Positions 8,477 to 17,815 of a DNA stretch of 64,000 nucleotides are shown here, one piece after another. The stretch is from Martinezella miluonensis (GTDB taxonomy: Bacteria; Pseudomonadota; Alphaproteobacteria; Rhizobiales; Rhizobiaceae): assembly GCF_900094545.1 (NCBI RefSeq), contig NZ_FMAH01000009.1:104690-168689 (forward strand). Direction: 5' to 3'. The notes below the pieces were generated by a model. It ran no database searches. It worked only from the letters and a program-made list of their open reading frames with translations, and had not been told where the DNA came from. The position numbers were made by a program, and so were the translations under genes. Position 1 is the first letter of the stretch. Each line of letters begins with the position of its first letter.

Positions 8477-9376
8477 ATGAGTGTGCTTCCATCACTGAAT
8501 GCCCTGCGAGCCTTCGAGGCTACTGCGCGGCACAAGAGCATTTCTCTTGCGGCAGCCGAACTCAACGTCACACACGGAGCTGTGAGCCGGCACGTCAAGT
8601 CACTGGAAGCGGCGCTGGCCCAACCGTTGATTATCCGCAAGGTGCGCTCGATCGACATCACACCTGAAGGGGTCATACTCGCTGAGGGGTTGGCGGCGGC
8701 ATTCAAGACTATCTATGCCACACTCGAAGACATGCGGCCGGGACCGCTCTCGCTTTCCTGCTCCTCCTCCATGGCGATGTGCTGGTTAGTTCCGCGAATG
8801 AGCCTGTTTTACAAACAGCACCCCGAAGTCGAGGTTAAGCTCGACATGAACCACGACCGGATAGACTTTGGTCGTGACAACACCAGCATTGCCATCCGGA
8901 ATAGCACGATCAAGCCCCAGAGGAATATCATAGTCCGCGACCTTGGTGTGGAATGGATCGGCCTTGTCTGCTCGCCTGAACTTGCTCAATCGCTAGATAT
9001 CCGGAACCTATCAGATATTCCGAAAGCACGACTACTCAGGACACAGACCAGGCCGACGGCCTGGCTCGAGTGGCTCGAGAGTTCTGATGCTGGGGAAGCA
9101 TATCTGCCTCCTCAGACGGAATTTGCGCATTTCTATCTCATGCTTCAGGCAGCCTCCTCCGGTCTGGGCCTCGCTGTTGCGCCTTACATGCTCGCACTTC
9201 AGGACTTGTCACTTGGACGCCTCGTCGCGCCGTTCGGATTTGTTCCAGGGCCGCGAAAGACAAGCTTGTGGATCGCACCACAAGCGCAGGATCGGCGAGA
9301 CGTGCGCGCACTAGAGCGATGGATAATCTCCGAAATGACGCTCCATTCGGAACCCGATAGCAAACCTACTGACTAG
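8477..9376 (+). CDS. LysR-family regulator (GcvA-like) of the sugar-acid operon
   Basis: This 299-residue regulator has the N-terminal winged helix-turn-helix (LNALRAFEATARHKSISLAAAEL, with NVTHGAVSRHVKSLE as recognition segment, about residues 6-50). A periplasmic-binding-protein-like effector domain follows, ending in the GcvA-type stretch YLMLQAASSGLGLAVAPYML. It diverges from the RuBisCO-like/kinase operon, the usual arrangement for a LysR protein that activates its neighbour in the presence of a pathway intermediate. The effector is unknown. Confidence 0.85.
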   Translation: MSVLPSLNALRAFEATARHKSISLAAAELNVTHGAVSRHVKSLEAALAQPLIIRKVRSIDITPEGVILAEGLAAAFKTIYATLEDMRPGPLSLSCSSSMAMCWLVPRMSLFYKQHPEVEVKLDMNHDRIDFGRDNTSIAIRNSTIKPQRNIIVRDLGVEWIGLVCSPELAQSLDIRNLSDIPKARLLRTQTRPTAWLEWLESSDAGEAYLPPQTEFAHFYLMLQAASSGLGLAVAPYMLALQDLSLGRLVAPFGFVPGPRKTSLWIAPQAQDRRDVRALERWIISEMTLHSEPDSKPTD

Positions 9377-9789
9377 TCGCCCGGCGCTCAGAGAGCCGGC
9401 AAGCCATATCATCCAGCTTCGTAGTTGCCGGCCAACGGCAGCGGAGTTCATTCTGATCGCGTAGAGGGTGCCTCTCTCAAGGCGATACCATCAATAATTT
9501 GATCGCGAAGCTTTGGACCAAGGGGGAACGCCTCCCGAGTGCTTCAAAAAACTTCTCATAGTGCTGGCCTGGCAATCGGCCCTTTAATTGCGGAACCTTG
9601 TCAAGTCTGTTGTCCGTGCCAGGGTCATGGTCCTTGTCGAGGCCATGGCCTCATGATGATGTTCGAGTTGGATGCCTCAACTTGCTTAGCGCGGTACTGG
9701 AGCCACAGCTGACTGAACGAGATCACTACAACCACCGTCCCGGCGGGACATCACAGGCCTGGGTCAACCCTGCGATCTCGAGAGAATGT
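9377..9789. other. Gene-free stretch after the LysR gene
   Basis: About 410 bases with no gene I can support. A minus-strand open frame (roughly 9488-9660) reads with plausible codons and ends at a TGA, but it has no start, ribosome site or family resemblance I recognise, so it is at most a gene fragment. The right side runs into IS110 debris. Confidence 0.4.
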
Positions 9790-10130
9790 TATAGTTAGGC
9801 CGGCTCCTTGCCCCACTGGAGCGAAGTGCCATCGACCTAGATGCAGTGCAGGATGACGGCCAGTTTGCGGGCGATGGTGACCTGCGCCTTCTTCATGCCA
9901 TTGCGTTTGGCCAGCCGCAGCCCACGACCTTCAGCGCGCACCAACGCCTCGTTAGATGCAGCGGCACACTGGCCGCCTCGAAGAGATAGGTCCGCAGTAG
10001 GCCGATCGCCCCATCCAGAGATATGACCTGTGGCATCTCGCGCGACTGCTTGCGCCGCGGCGTTAGGCCCAGATAGGCGCCAATTGATGCAGCGCTTCGG
10101 AAACGGGTCGGACCATCAATGGTACTGCGG
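9790..10130 (-). pseudogene. C-terminal fragment of an IS110-family transposase
   Basis: Only the C-terminal transposase_20 part of a second, different IS110-type transposase remains. It reads [20 protein letters not shown], then LTPRRKQS, then [14 protein letters not shown]. After about 9900 the same protein continues in another frame ([23 protein letters not shown]), so at least one frameshift is present. The start and the DEDD domain are missing. The fragment abuts the 3' end of the MFS transporter gene and marks an old rearrangement. Confidence 0.8.
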
Positions 10131-10182
10131 AGGGACATCGCCGTCTGACTTTCACCGTCATCACGGTCGGCGAGATCCGCTT

Positions 10183-11451
10183 CTAGGCGATTTCTGTTCG
10201 TGTCCAATGCAGCATCCAGCCGGCAATCGCGATGTTGGCTGTCACCAGCCCCACCATCACGAGGAGTGCGGTGTCGATGCCGTCGGCTGCGATCAGGCTG
10301 CCAGCGAAATAGGGAAAGCCGAACAGGCCGACGAAATAGCCGAGCGTGAACACTTGAGACGCAACTGGGACAGACAGTCCCCGTTCACCAGCCAAGTTCA
10401 CGACCATGGCATTCAGGGTCGAATAAGTGAGGCCATAACCCGCCGCAAAGAGGACGGTCGAAAGGATATACAGGATTGAGCTACCCGCGTTGGCGACGAG
10501 AAGGGTGAGGCCGAGGAGTGTCACAACGAAGAGGGCGAGCGCTAACGGCCCAAGCGCCAGCTTGCCGATCATGGGTGCGACAGAGAAGCGCAAGGCGACC
10601 GTGATGACGGTGAAAGTTAGGAAGAAGATATCCGGGGTCAATCCGCGCGAATCCGCATAGAGGCTCTGGAACGTCGAGAGCCCTGCGAACATACAGGCGG
10701 CGATCCCCATCATGATCACCGGCGCGACCGTCTTTGCCCGGAGAATGGACAAGGTTGCTGGAACTGACAGGGCGACCGCCCGCATCGGCAACTGCGGCTG
10801 AACGGCCATACGCCTCCGGATCACCAGGGAGAATGCCGCCGCGAGGGCGCAGAAGCCGGCATAGAACGCATAGGTGTTGCTGGGGCCGCCAAAATGATCG
10901 GCGATGACACGGCCCAAGGGCGCGGACACGCCGATCCCGAGCATCTGCGAGCCCGACAGGTGAGTCAGCGCTTCCAGGCGCGCGGAAGGCTTGAGGCAAT
11001 GGATGAGCTGGATCGGAGCCAGCATATAGAAGATCGCCCAACCGAGGCCCAGCAGAAGGCCGCCGGCATAGGCGAGTGGCAGGCCGCCGGTTCCGATCAT
11101 GGCGAAGCAGGCCATCGCGGCCGCCATGATCGACGCGGATGTGGCGAGCAGCGGCAGGATGCCGGTGCGTTCGGCTAGGCGTCCAGCAAACAGGGAGCCG
11201 ACGAGCGTCGCGACCGTTCCAACGCTGACGATAGAGCCCGCCGTTGATGCCGCATACCCGGCCGCGCGCAGGGTGTCGGCAAGCAGGAAGCTCGAACCAT
11301 AGGCCATGGCTAGCGCCACGGCGGTTATGAGATAGGGAGCGAAGAGGCTGACGGGCAATCTTCCGGCCAGCATATGCTGAGCCGTATCGACCGTAACGGG
11401 CTTCGAAAGCGTTTCCGTTACCTGATGAGAAGTGTTATCTATATTTTTCAT
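10183..11451 (-). CDS. Major facilitator superfamily transporter
   Basis: This is an integral membrane protein of up to 422 residues with about twelve hydrophobic segments, beginning at [17 protein letters not shown]. The loop pattern [13 protein letters not shown] after segment 2 resembles the MFS motif between helices 2 and 3. Glycine-rich helices and the size fit a small-molecule exporter or sugar-type permease. The substrate is unknown. Two starts are possible: ATG at 11451, which shares CATG with the divergent regulator, or ATG at 11373 (MLAGRLPV), which leaves a 75-base control region and is closer to the first helix. The divergent MocR-type regulator probably controls it. Confidence 0.85.
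   Translation of the reverse strand: MKNIDNTSHQVTETLSKPVTVDTAQHMLAGRLPVSLFAPYLITAVALAMAYGSSFLLADTLRAAGYAASTAGSIVSVGTVATLVGSLFAGRLAERTGILPLLATSASIMAAAMACFAMIGTGGLPLAYAGGLLLGLGWAIFYMLAPIQLIHCLKPSARLEALTHLSGSQMLGIGVSAPLGRVIADHFGGPSNTYAFYAGFCALAAAFSLVIRRRMAVQPQLPMRAVALSVPATLSILRAKTVAPVIMMGIAACMFAGLSTFQSLYADSRGLTPDIFFLTFTVITVALRFSVAPMIGKLALGPLALALFVVTLLGLTLLVANAGSSILYILSTVLFAAGYGLTYSTLNAMVVNLAGERGLSVPVASQVFTLGYFVGLFGFPYFAGSLIAADGIDTALLVMVGLVTANIAIAGWMLHWTRTEIA
11393..11421. promoter_or_regulatory. Inverted repeat GTAACGG/CCGTTAC in the MFS-MocR divergent region
   Basis: A perfect 7-bp inverted repeat (11393-11399 and 11415-11421) with a 15-base spacer is centred on 11407. It lies just upstream of the second possible start of the transporter and before the regulator. 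A binding site for the MocR-type regulator is the obvious guess; no further support is available. Confidence 0.4.
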
Positions 11452-11464
11452 GAAGAGAGATAAC
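11434..11464. promoter_or_regulatory. Inverted repeat GTTATCT/AGATAAC around the shared CATG start
   Basis: A perfect 7-bp inverted repeat (11434-11440 and 11458-11464) with a 17-base spacer is centred on 11449, on the CATG that contains both divergent ATG codons. Its centre is 42 bases (four helical turns) from that of the other inverted repeat, so two regulator dimers could sit on one face of the DNA. Confidence 0.4.
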
Positions 11465-12856
11465 AGACTATCAATCGTTATTCAATCCTTGCGGGACGCG
11501 GCAGCTGCCGCCCGGCCGGGAACGCGGCTACCTTCCGTGCGGATGCTCGTCAAGGACCATCGCGTCAGTCCGGCGACGGTGGAGCGGGCCTTTGCGCAGC
11601 TTGTCGGCGAAGGCTTGATCGAGCCCCGCCCCGGTCAGGGAACCTTCGTCCGTCAGGCGAAGGAAAGCACGACCGACAGGTCTGATTTCTCCTGGCAGTC
11701 CGTCGCGCTCGGAGCCGCGCGCGCGGGCAGCGGATTCATGGAATCCCTGTTGACCGTGCCACCGCCCGAAAACCTGATCCTGAGTATGGGCTACCTGCCG
11801 CCGGACCTTCAGGCGTCGAGCCTGCTGGCCAATGCACTCCGGCAGACCTCCGGGCGGCCAGAACTCTGGGATCGCCTGCCTATCGAGGGCCTGGAGCCTT
11901 TGCGGGCATGGTTCGCGCGCGCGGTCGGAGATGGCGCGGTGTTCTCTCCCCATGACGCTATCATTTGCGGCGGGGGACAGTCGGCCATCGCCACGACCTT
12001 TCGTGCGCTGGTTCCGCCGGGGCGTCCGGTCCTCGTGGAGACGCCGACGTATACGGGTGCTATTTCCGCTGCCCGCGCGGCCGGCCTTGAACTTGTCCCC
12101 GTGGCGACGGACGAACAGGGAGTCCGACCGGAACTACTGGCTGACGCCTTCCGGCAGACGGGATCCCGTGTTTTCTACAGCCAGCCGACGTTCTCCAACC
12201 CCTCTGGCAGCATCCTGTCGGCAGAGCGACGTGCCGCCGTTCTCGATATCGCTGCAGAAGCGCGGGCCTTCGTCATTGAAGACGATTGGGCGCGCGATCT
12301 CGATATGACGGGTACGGCGCTTGCGCCTCTTGCGGCTGGCGACCGGCACGGGCATGTCGTCTATATCCGCTCTCTCGCCAAATCCGCTGCCCCGGGATTG
12401 AGGGTCGCGGCGGTCATGGCACGCGGGGCGGCGTTGGCCCGTCTGAAGGCTGCTCGTGGCTGCGACGACTTCTTTGTTTCCGGTCCCTTGCAGGCGGCTG
12501 CTTTGGCGGTTGTTTCCACACCAGGCTGGAAGCGCCATCTCAATGCTGCCCGTGCAGCTCTGATCGAGCGCCGCGATGCCCTTGTCGGCGCGTTACGCTT
12601 GGAATTGGGAGATCGCGTGACGTTTCAGGTGCCGAGCGGAGGCATGCATCTCTGGCTGCGCCTGCCGGATCACATTCAGGACGTTGCGCTTGCGGCAGAA
12701 ATGGCCCGGCAAGGCGTCGTCGTCAGTGCCGGTCGCACATGGTTTCCGGCCGATACAGAAGGCTCCTTCCTACGGCTGACATTCGCAGGTCAGCCCACCT
12801 CCCTTCGCGAGGGCGTAAAGCGGCTCGGAAAGGTCATCAAGCAAGAAATGAGGTGA
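11450..12856 (+). CDS. MocR/PdxR-type regulator (GntR HTH fused to aminotransferase fold)
   Basis: About 468 residues. The N-terminal GntR winged helix (PGTRLPSVRMLVKDHRVSPATVERAF, then QLVGEGLIEPRPGQGTFV) is joined to a fold-type I aminotransferase domain. The PLP-site regions are visible as ETPTYTGAISAARAAGLELV, FYSQPTFSNPSGSIL, DDWARDLDM and the lysine loop YIRSLAKSAAPGLRVAAVM. Such proteins sense PLP or amino compounds and regulate divergent genes, here the MFS transporter. The start could be ATG 11450 or GTG 11432; neither has a strong ribosome site. The last codon and the stop (TGA 12854-12856) are supplied by the left end of the IS6 element, so the very C-terminus may be truncated. Confidence 0.85.
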   Translation: MKRDNRLSIVIQSLRDAAAAARPGTRLPSVRMLVKDHRVSPATVERAFAQLVGEGLIEPRPGQGTFVRQAKESTTDRSDFSWQSVALGAARAGSGFMESLLTVPPPENLILSMGYLPPDLQASSLLANALRQTSGRPELWDRLPIEGLEPLRAWFARAVGDGAVFSPHDAIICGGGQSAIATTFRALVPPGRPVLVETPTYTGAISAARAAGLELVPVATDEQGVRPELLADAFRQTGSRVFYSQPTFSNPSGSILSAERRAAVLDIAAEARAFVIEDDWARDLDMTGTALAPLAAGDRHGHVVYIRSLAKSAAPGLRVAAVMARGAALARLKAARGCDDFFVSGPLQAAALAVVSTPGWKRHLNAARAALIERRDALVGALRLELGDRVTFQVPSGGMHLWLRLPDHIQDVALAAEMARQGVVVSAGRTWFPADTEGSFLRLTFAGQPTSLREGVKRLGKVIKQEMR

Positions 12857-13657
12857 TGTCAGGTTAAATTCGCCAAGCCGATTTTGGACGGATGTATCGC
12901 GATCAGGCGGTGACGCCAGCGACGGCGTTCCAATTTGCCATGGCCTGACGGCGATACAGGCGGGTGGCTATAGTAGTGTGTTTCGATGGAGGCGGCACGA
13001 AGAGGTTTCGGGTCGCCGAAAAGATTGAAACGAAGCGTTGCAATCCGCCCGGTGACAGAAATCCTTGCATGACCCGCTCTCGTTTTCGCAAAGGCAGATG
13101 TGAATTCTCGGCGCGGTTGTTCAAGCCTTTATGCGATCTATGCTCGACAGCCGGCATGACTTGGCGTCGGGCTGCTCCATAAGAGCGAAGCTTATCCGTG
13201 ACGATGCGCTTCGGCAGGCATCTCTGCTTCTTTATCAACCGGATCAACAGACGCTTGGCAGTCTTATTATTACGCCGGCTCTGGACGATTTCATCGAGAA
13301 TATAGCCATCCTGATCGACGGCGCGCCACAGCTAGCGCTCCGTACCACCAATCGTAGCAACGACTTCATCCAAGTGCCACACAGCGCTTGAGCTCGGCGT
13401 TTTCCTCAGCAGACGGCTGGCATATTCCGGGCGGAACTTCTTGGTCCAGCACCGGACCGTCTCATAGGAAACGGCAATGCCGCGTTCGAACGGCATCTCT
13501 TCCACCAGCCGTAGGCTCAGAGGAAATCGAACGTAGAGCCAGACGGCATGCGCAATTATGGACGGCGGAAAACGATGACGCTTGTAACTGACGGCAGCTT
13601 GGATCATGCCGGCCGAATATCAGCCAACCGCTTCATCCCAGTTAACCTGACATCACC
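12852..13657. mobile_element. IS6-family insertion sequence with 16-bp perfect terminal repeats
   Basis: An 806-base element is bounded by perfect inverted repeats GGTGATGTCAGGTTAA (12852-12867) and its complement (13642-13657). It contains one IS6-type transposase gene on the minus strand. No 8-bp target duplication is visible, and the two flanks belong to different genes (the mocR-type regulator and kynU). This fits an IS6 replicative deletion or recombination rather than a simple insertion. Confidence 0.9.
12903..13607 (-). pseudogene. IS6-family transposase with one in-frame TAG
   Basis: The 234-codon transposase reads through in one frame from MIQAAVSYKRHRFPPSIIAH to NAVAGVTA, except for TAG at 13332-13334, where IS6 relatives have an aromatic residue before LWRAVDQDG. 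The DDE catalytic core can be followed: the first D in WHLDEV, the second in RIVTDKLRSY, and the E in NNRAENSH. The helix-turn-helix part (VEEMPFERGIAVSYETVRCW) is intact. One point mutation (TGG to TAG is the simplest) would account for inactivation. Confidence 0.9.
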
Positions 13658-14441
13658 TCGGCGGTGTACCCACGCGCATCCGTTCGATTCCCTGACCAGC
13701 GCGATAGTCGAGATCGAAGGCGAACGGCGCTTCGTGCCCCATCCATCCCGACAAAGCGGGCCTTGCAGCATCCTGATGACGCGGCGCGACATAGATAAAG
13801 GCAGGGCCACCCGGGCCGGAATTGAGATATTTATAGGAGTAGCCAACCGCAAAGTCCGCGCCATCTGCAGCGAGCTGAACCGGCAGCGCACCGGCCGAAT
13901 GCGCCGGATCCCATATTGCCAGCGCACCTACCGCATGAGCTCTTTCAATCGGGGGCTTCATGTCGTGGCGTCGTCCTGTCCGGTAATCGACCTCGGTGAT
14001 CAGGATCGCGGCAACAGTCTCGTCAATGGCATCCAGCACCTTCTCGGGTGCAACGGCGCGAAGCATGTATTCCTCGCCGAGCGTCCGCAGCAGCCCGTCC
14101 GCAACGTACAGATCGGACGGGAAGTTTCCGGTATCCGACAGGACGACTTTTCGGTCCGGTCTCAGCTCGAGAGCCGAAGCAAGCGCCTAGTAGACCTTGA
14201 TCGACAGCGTCTCCCATGACGACGGAGCTGGGTTCAGCCCCGATCAGGCGCGCGATGCGGTCGCCGACCCGTCTGGGCTGGTTCCAGCCACGGATCAGCA
14301 TTGTGCCCCATTCATCGGCGACGACAGCAGCAATCCTGTTCTTGACAGCTAAAGGTAACGGCCCCAGCGAATTTCCATCCAGGTAGATCACGCCTTCGGG
14401 CAAAGTGCACAGGCGCGGGTCGTGTTGAATTCAGTGGTCAT
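13658..14441 (-). pseudogene. kynU: Kynureninase (kynU) remnant, frameshifted and truncated by IS6
   Basis: Kynureninase cleaves kynurenine to anthranilate and alanine using PLP. The remnant starts at ATG 14441 (MTTEF), which overlaps the end of soxG by 11 bases. It loses frame after six codons, resumes with LPEGVIYLDGNSLGPL and WGTMLIRGWNQP, loses frame again after VVMGD, and has TAG at 14187-14189 in KVY-stop-ALAS. It then continues as MLRAVAPEKVLDAIDETVAA up to the PLP-lysine segment YSYKYLNSGPGGPA and ends at the IS6 repeat. About the last third is missing. The close coupling to soxG shows it once belonged to the sarcosine oxidase operon. Confidence 0.85.
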
Positions 14442-14973
14442 GGTCTTCCTCTTCGCTCAGGACAGTTTGCAGCCACGTCCAGATAGAGACGGCCAGCCCC
14501 CGCTCGACGTGCAGACGCAGGTCAGAAGCTGGTCCGTAGTGATAGGCAAGGGCCGGCACGGCGGCAAAGCCGATGGATGCCGAGGCACTCGCAAGAGCCG
14601 GATCCACGGTGGTCGCCTGCGAAACCAGGTCCATGACGCCTGCCCCGCTCAGTTCAATGACCCGATCCGCCCCGCCGATTGCGGTAACAGCGAAGCCTGC
14701 CTCGTTCCAACCGTCGTGGATCGCCGACGGCAACCCGCCCACCACGAGCAGACGGTCACGAGCCAGACGGACGGTATAAGGTAAGCCCTTGACATGTCCG
14801 AAAGCACCGACACCATTTTCATCCATCCCCGTCAGATGCCCGAAGGCGGCGAGATCACCGCTCACAAGTGCCTGATCGGGAAGATCCACGTTTCGCACCG
14901 ACAGATGCTTGCCGTTCAACACGGCGGTCGACCAGTCCGGCGCGGGTTCCCATTTGCGGGCGTGATCAAGCAT
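14431..14973 (-). CDS. soxG: Sarcosine oxidase gamma subunit
   Basis: This 180-residue protein matches the small gamma subunit of heterotetrameric sarcosine oxidase in size, position and motifs (WSTAVLNGKHLSVRNVDLPDQALVSG; VMDLVSQATTVDPALAS; GLAVSIWTWLQTVLSE). It starts within the last codons of soxA (8-base overlap), is last in the order B-D-A-G, and so is made together with the complex. The C-terminus ends in acidic and histidine residues (EEEDHDH). It is cytoplasmic and needed for assembly rather than catalysis in the family. Confidence 0.9.
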   Translation of the reverse strand: MLDHARKWEPAPDWSTAVLNGKHLSVRNVDLPDQALVSGDLAAFGHLTGMDENGVGAFGHVKGLPYTVRLARDRLLVVGGLPSAIHDGWNEAGFAVTAIGGADRVIELSGAGVMDLVSQATTVDPALASASASIGFAAVPALAYHYGPASDLRLHVERGLAVSIWTWLQTVLSEEEDHDH

Positions 14974-17815
14974 ACAATCTCTCCCCTTCCGGATCGAAGG
15001 CGCAGGCAGGCGCTAGACGCGCCTCCAGGCTCTGGCCCAGATGATGTAATTCGACCGTTTGACCGATCGCGGTTTCGCCGCCCTCGACCAGGCCAAGGGC
15101 GATTGGACGGTTGAGATTCGGACTGAAATGGCTGGTCGTGACAAAGCCGATGCTGCGCTTTCGCGCACCGTCCCTGACCACCACATGCGCACCGGCTGGC
15201 AAGACCGATCCGGTTAAGCTCTCCAGTCCGACCATGGCTCGAGCCTGATCGGCGACCGCCGGGAGATGCAACGAGCGCCGTCCGATATATTCAACGCGCT
15301 TTTTCTCAAGCGGTCCTCTGACGCCGAGATCCATCGGGCGCGTCCGCCCGTCGGTGTCCTTGCCGATGACGATATACCCCTTTTCGGCGCGCAGGATCAT
15401 CAAGGCCTCGCCGCCGAGCAGCACGGCGTCGAAAGCGCGCCCCGCCTGCTTGAGCGCCCGCCAGAGCGCGAGCGCCCGGTCGGCGCGGATCGACAGTTCA
15501 TAGGACCGGTCCCCGGTGAAGCTCACACGAGTGACGCGTACCCGCTCCGCGCCGAGCTGCCCGAAGGCGAGCGCCATATGCGGGAGAGTAGCATCGTCGA
15601 GATCGACGCTCAGATCGACCGCCTCCAGAAGCGCGCGGGATTTCGGCCCGGTCACGGTCAGCGTAGCGTAACGCGCTGTTGCATCATGAATGAAGACGCG
15701 GGCTCGGTCGAAACGATCCTGCCGCCACTCCTCCAGCAGCATCTGGACATCCCGAACGTGGGAAGAGGAGCACGACACGATGAAGCGGTTTTCGTCGAGC
15801 CTCACCAGCACGCCGTCGTCATAAACGATGCCTTGTTCGGTCAGCATGAAGCCGTAGCGGCAACGGCCCGGCTTCAGGGTCGACATGGTATTGTAGTAGA
15901 TGAAATCGAGAAACGCTGCGGCGTCCGGCCCGATCACCTCGATCTTGCCAAGGGGCGAACCGTCGAAAAGCCCCACCCCGTTGCGCGCGGCAACCGCCTC
16001 CCGCGCAACGTCCTCCGCCTCGCCGTGAGTGCCGAACCACGCCGGCCGCAGCCAGCCGCCATACTCGCGAAACAGCGCACCGTCCGCCCTGTGCTCGGCC
16101 TCCAGAGGCAGACGGCGCACCGGGTTCATCAGCTGACCGCCGCGATGCCCTGCGAATGTGGCGAGCGGGACGGGCACGAAGGGCGGCCGATAGGTCGTCG
16201 TTCCGGTTTCCTGGATGCTGCGCCCGGTGATGCGCGCCATCAGCGCAAGCCCCTGAAGGTTCGATGTCTTGCCCTGATCGTTCGCCATGCCTAGCGTGGT
16301 GTAGCGCTTAAGGTGTTCGACCGAGGTGAAATTCTCTCGCGCCGCAAGCTCGACGTCCTTGGCGGTAACGTCGTTCTGAAGGTCGAGCCAGATTCGACCG
16401 CCAGCTTCCGGCTCAGGCCATCCAGCAGCAATATCCAGTGGATATCGCGGGGCGTCTGCAACCGGAACGCTTCCACCCGTTACCTCTGCGGCCTCCTTCA
16501 GCACGGCCGGAAGGGCGAATTGTCCGGCTGCCGCCCCCACCACAGTGAGTCCGGCAATCTCGCGATCCGGTACGAAGCCCTGGATATCGTCGCGCCAGCG
16601 TAGCTTACCCTGTGCCTGACCGTAGAGATGAATCGTCGGCGAATAACCGCCCGAGACCAGCACCGTGTCGGCCTCAAGCTGCTCGCCTGATACGAGCCGC
16701 ACGCCTTCGACTGCCGTGCGTCCGAGGACCGACCCAATCTGGCCCGATATCACGCGGAAAGCGGACTCTGTCTGGGTCACGTTACGGCGAAGATCAACCA
16801 CCGTGACATCTGCCCCTCCGCGCGACAGCCCGGCGGCTGTTTCATAGGCGTGTCCGTTGTTGGTGGCCAGAACGATCCGCCTACCCACCACGACGCCATA
16901 ACGATTCAAATAGTGCAGGCCAGCGCCGGCAGCCATGACACCGGGACGATCGTTGTTTGCGAATGGCAGGCCACGCTCGATGGCTCCGGTCGCCAGAATG
17001 GTTTCCGCTGCCCGTACCCGCCAGAGACGCTGGGCCTTGCCATCGGCGCAATATTCCGCAATGCCGGTCATGCCGTGTTCGTACCGACCGAAAGCGATGG
17101 TGCGGGTGAAAATCCGTGCACCCGATTCGCGCAGCCGATCGATGGCCTGCGCGACCCATGCACGCCCGTCCAGCCCGTCGATACCGGCGTCGCGATCAAG
17201 CAGGCTGCCGCCGGGCATCGCCTGATCGTCGCAGAGCACCACTCGCTGACCGCGCCCTGCCGCGCCCAGTGCGGCCGTCAGCCCGGCCGGCCCTGCGCCC
17301 ACGACGAGGACATCGCAGGACAAATTGGCTGGCGCGACCGCGTTAAAGCCTGTTGAATCCGGATCCAGCGCGCCTAGGCCAGCCATGGCGCGAATCCGCG
17401 GCTCGAAGCTGTGCCAATTCGGAAACATGAACGTCTTGTAGTAGAAGGCAGCGGGAATAAAACGCGAGAAGCGATCGAGAAACGCATGCCGGTCATGGGC
17501 GGCTGATGGCAGCCCATTGATCGAGCGCACGACCATTCCGTCACGGGCAGGCTCTACCGTCATCTGCACATTAGGGCGATGATGCTCACCCAGAATATCG
17601 GCGATACCATTCGGCTCCTCTGCACCAGCGCCCCAGAAGCCGCGCGGCCGGTGATATTTGAAGCTGCGACCGACGATCCGCACGCCGGAAGCGATGAGTG
17701 CGGAAGCGACGCTGTCGCCCTCGAAGCCATTGACCCGCACACCGTCGAACGTGAAGGAAAGCGGCCTGTCGAGATTGGTGGCCCAACCACCTTCCCTTAT
17801 ACGCCAACCGGTCAT
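14966..17815 (-). CDS. soxA: Sarcosine oxidase alpha subunit
   Basis: This is the 949-residue alpha subunit of heterotetrameric sarcosine oxidase, which demethylates sarcosine to glycine and passes the methyl group to tetrahydrofolate. An N-terminal ferredoxin-like segment (FTFDGVRVNGFEGDSVASAL, then RSFKYHRPRGFWGAG) is followed by a dinucleotide-binding domain with VLVVGAGPAGLTAALGAAGRG (about residue 170). The C-terminal ~380 residues are a GcvT-type aminomethyltransferase fold (GEAEDVAREAVAARNGVGLFD; RAEKGYIVIGKDTDGRTRPMDLG) that binds folate. Its ATG overlaps the soxD stop by four bases. Full length for the family. Confidence 0.95.
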   Translation of the reverse strand: MTGWRIREGGWATNLDRPLSFTFDGVRVNGFEGDSVASALIASGVRIVGRSFKYHRPRGFWGAGAEEPNGIADILGEHHRPNVQMTVEPARDGMVVRSINGLPSAAHDRHAFLDRFSRFIPAAFYYKTFMFPNWHSFEPRIRAMAGLGALDPDSTGFNAVAPANLSCDVLVVGAGPAGLTAALGAAGRGQRVVLCDDQAMPGGSLLDRDAGIDGLDGRAWVAQAIDRLRESGARIFTRTIAFGRYEHGMTGIAEYCADGKAQRLWRVRAAETILATGAIERGLPFANNDRPGVMAAGAGLHYLNRYGVVVGRRIVLATNNGHAYETAAGLSRGGADVTVVDLRRNVTQTESAFRVISGQIGSVLGRTAVEGVRLVSGEQLEADTVLVSGGYSPTIHLYGQAQGKLRWRDDIQGFVPDREIAGLTVVGAAAGQFALPAVLKEAAEVTGGSVPVADAPRYPLDIAAGWPEPEAGGRIWLDLQNDVTAKDVELAARENFTSVEHLKRYTTLGMANDQGKTSNLQGLALMARITGRSIQETGTTTYRPPFVPVPLATFAGHRGGQLMNPVRRLPLEAEHRADGALFREYGGWLRPAWFGTHGEAEDVAREAVAARNGVGLFDGSPLGKIEVIGPDAAAFLDFIYYNTMSTLKPGRCRYGFMLTEQGIVYDDGVLVRLDENRFIVSCSSSHVRDVQMLLEEWRQDRFDRARVFIHDATARYATLTVTGPKSRALLEAVDLSVDLDDATLPHMALAFGQLGAERVRVTRVSFTGDRSYELSIRADRALALWRALKQAGRAFDAVLLGGEALMILRAEKGYIVIGKDTDGRTRPMDLGVRGPLEKKRVEYIGRRSLHLPAVADQARAMVGLESLTGSVLPAGAHVVVRDGARKRSIGFVTTSHFSPNLNRPIALGLVEGGETAIGQTVELHHLGQSLEARLAPACAFDPEGERLYA

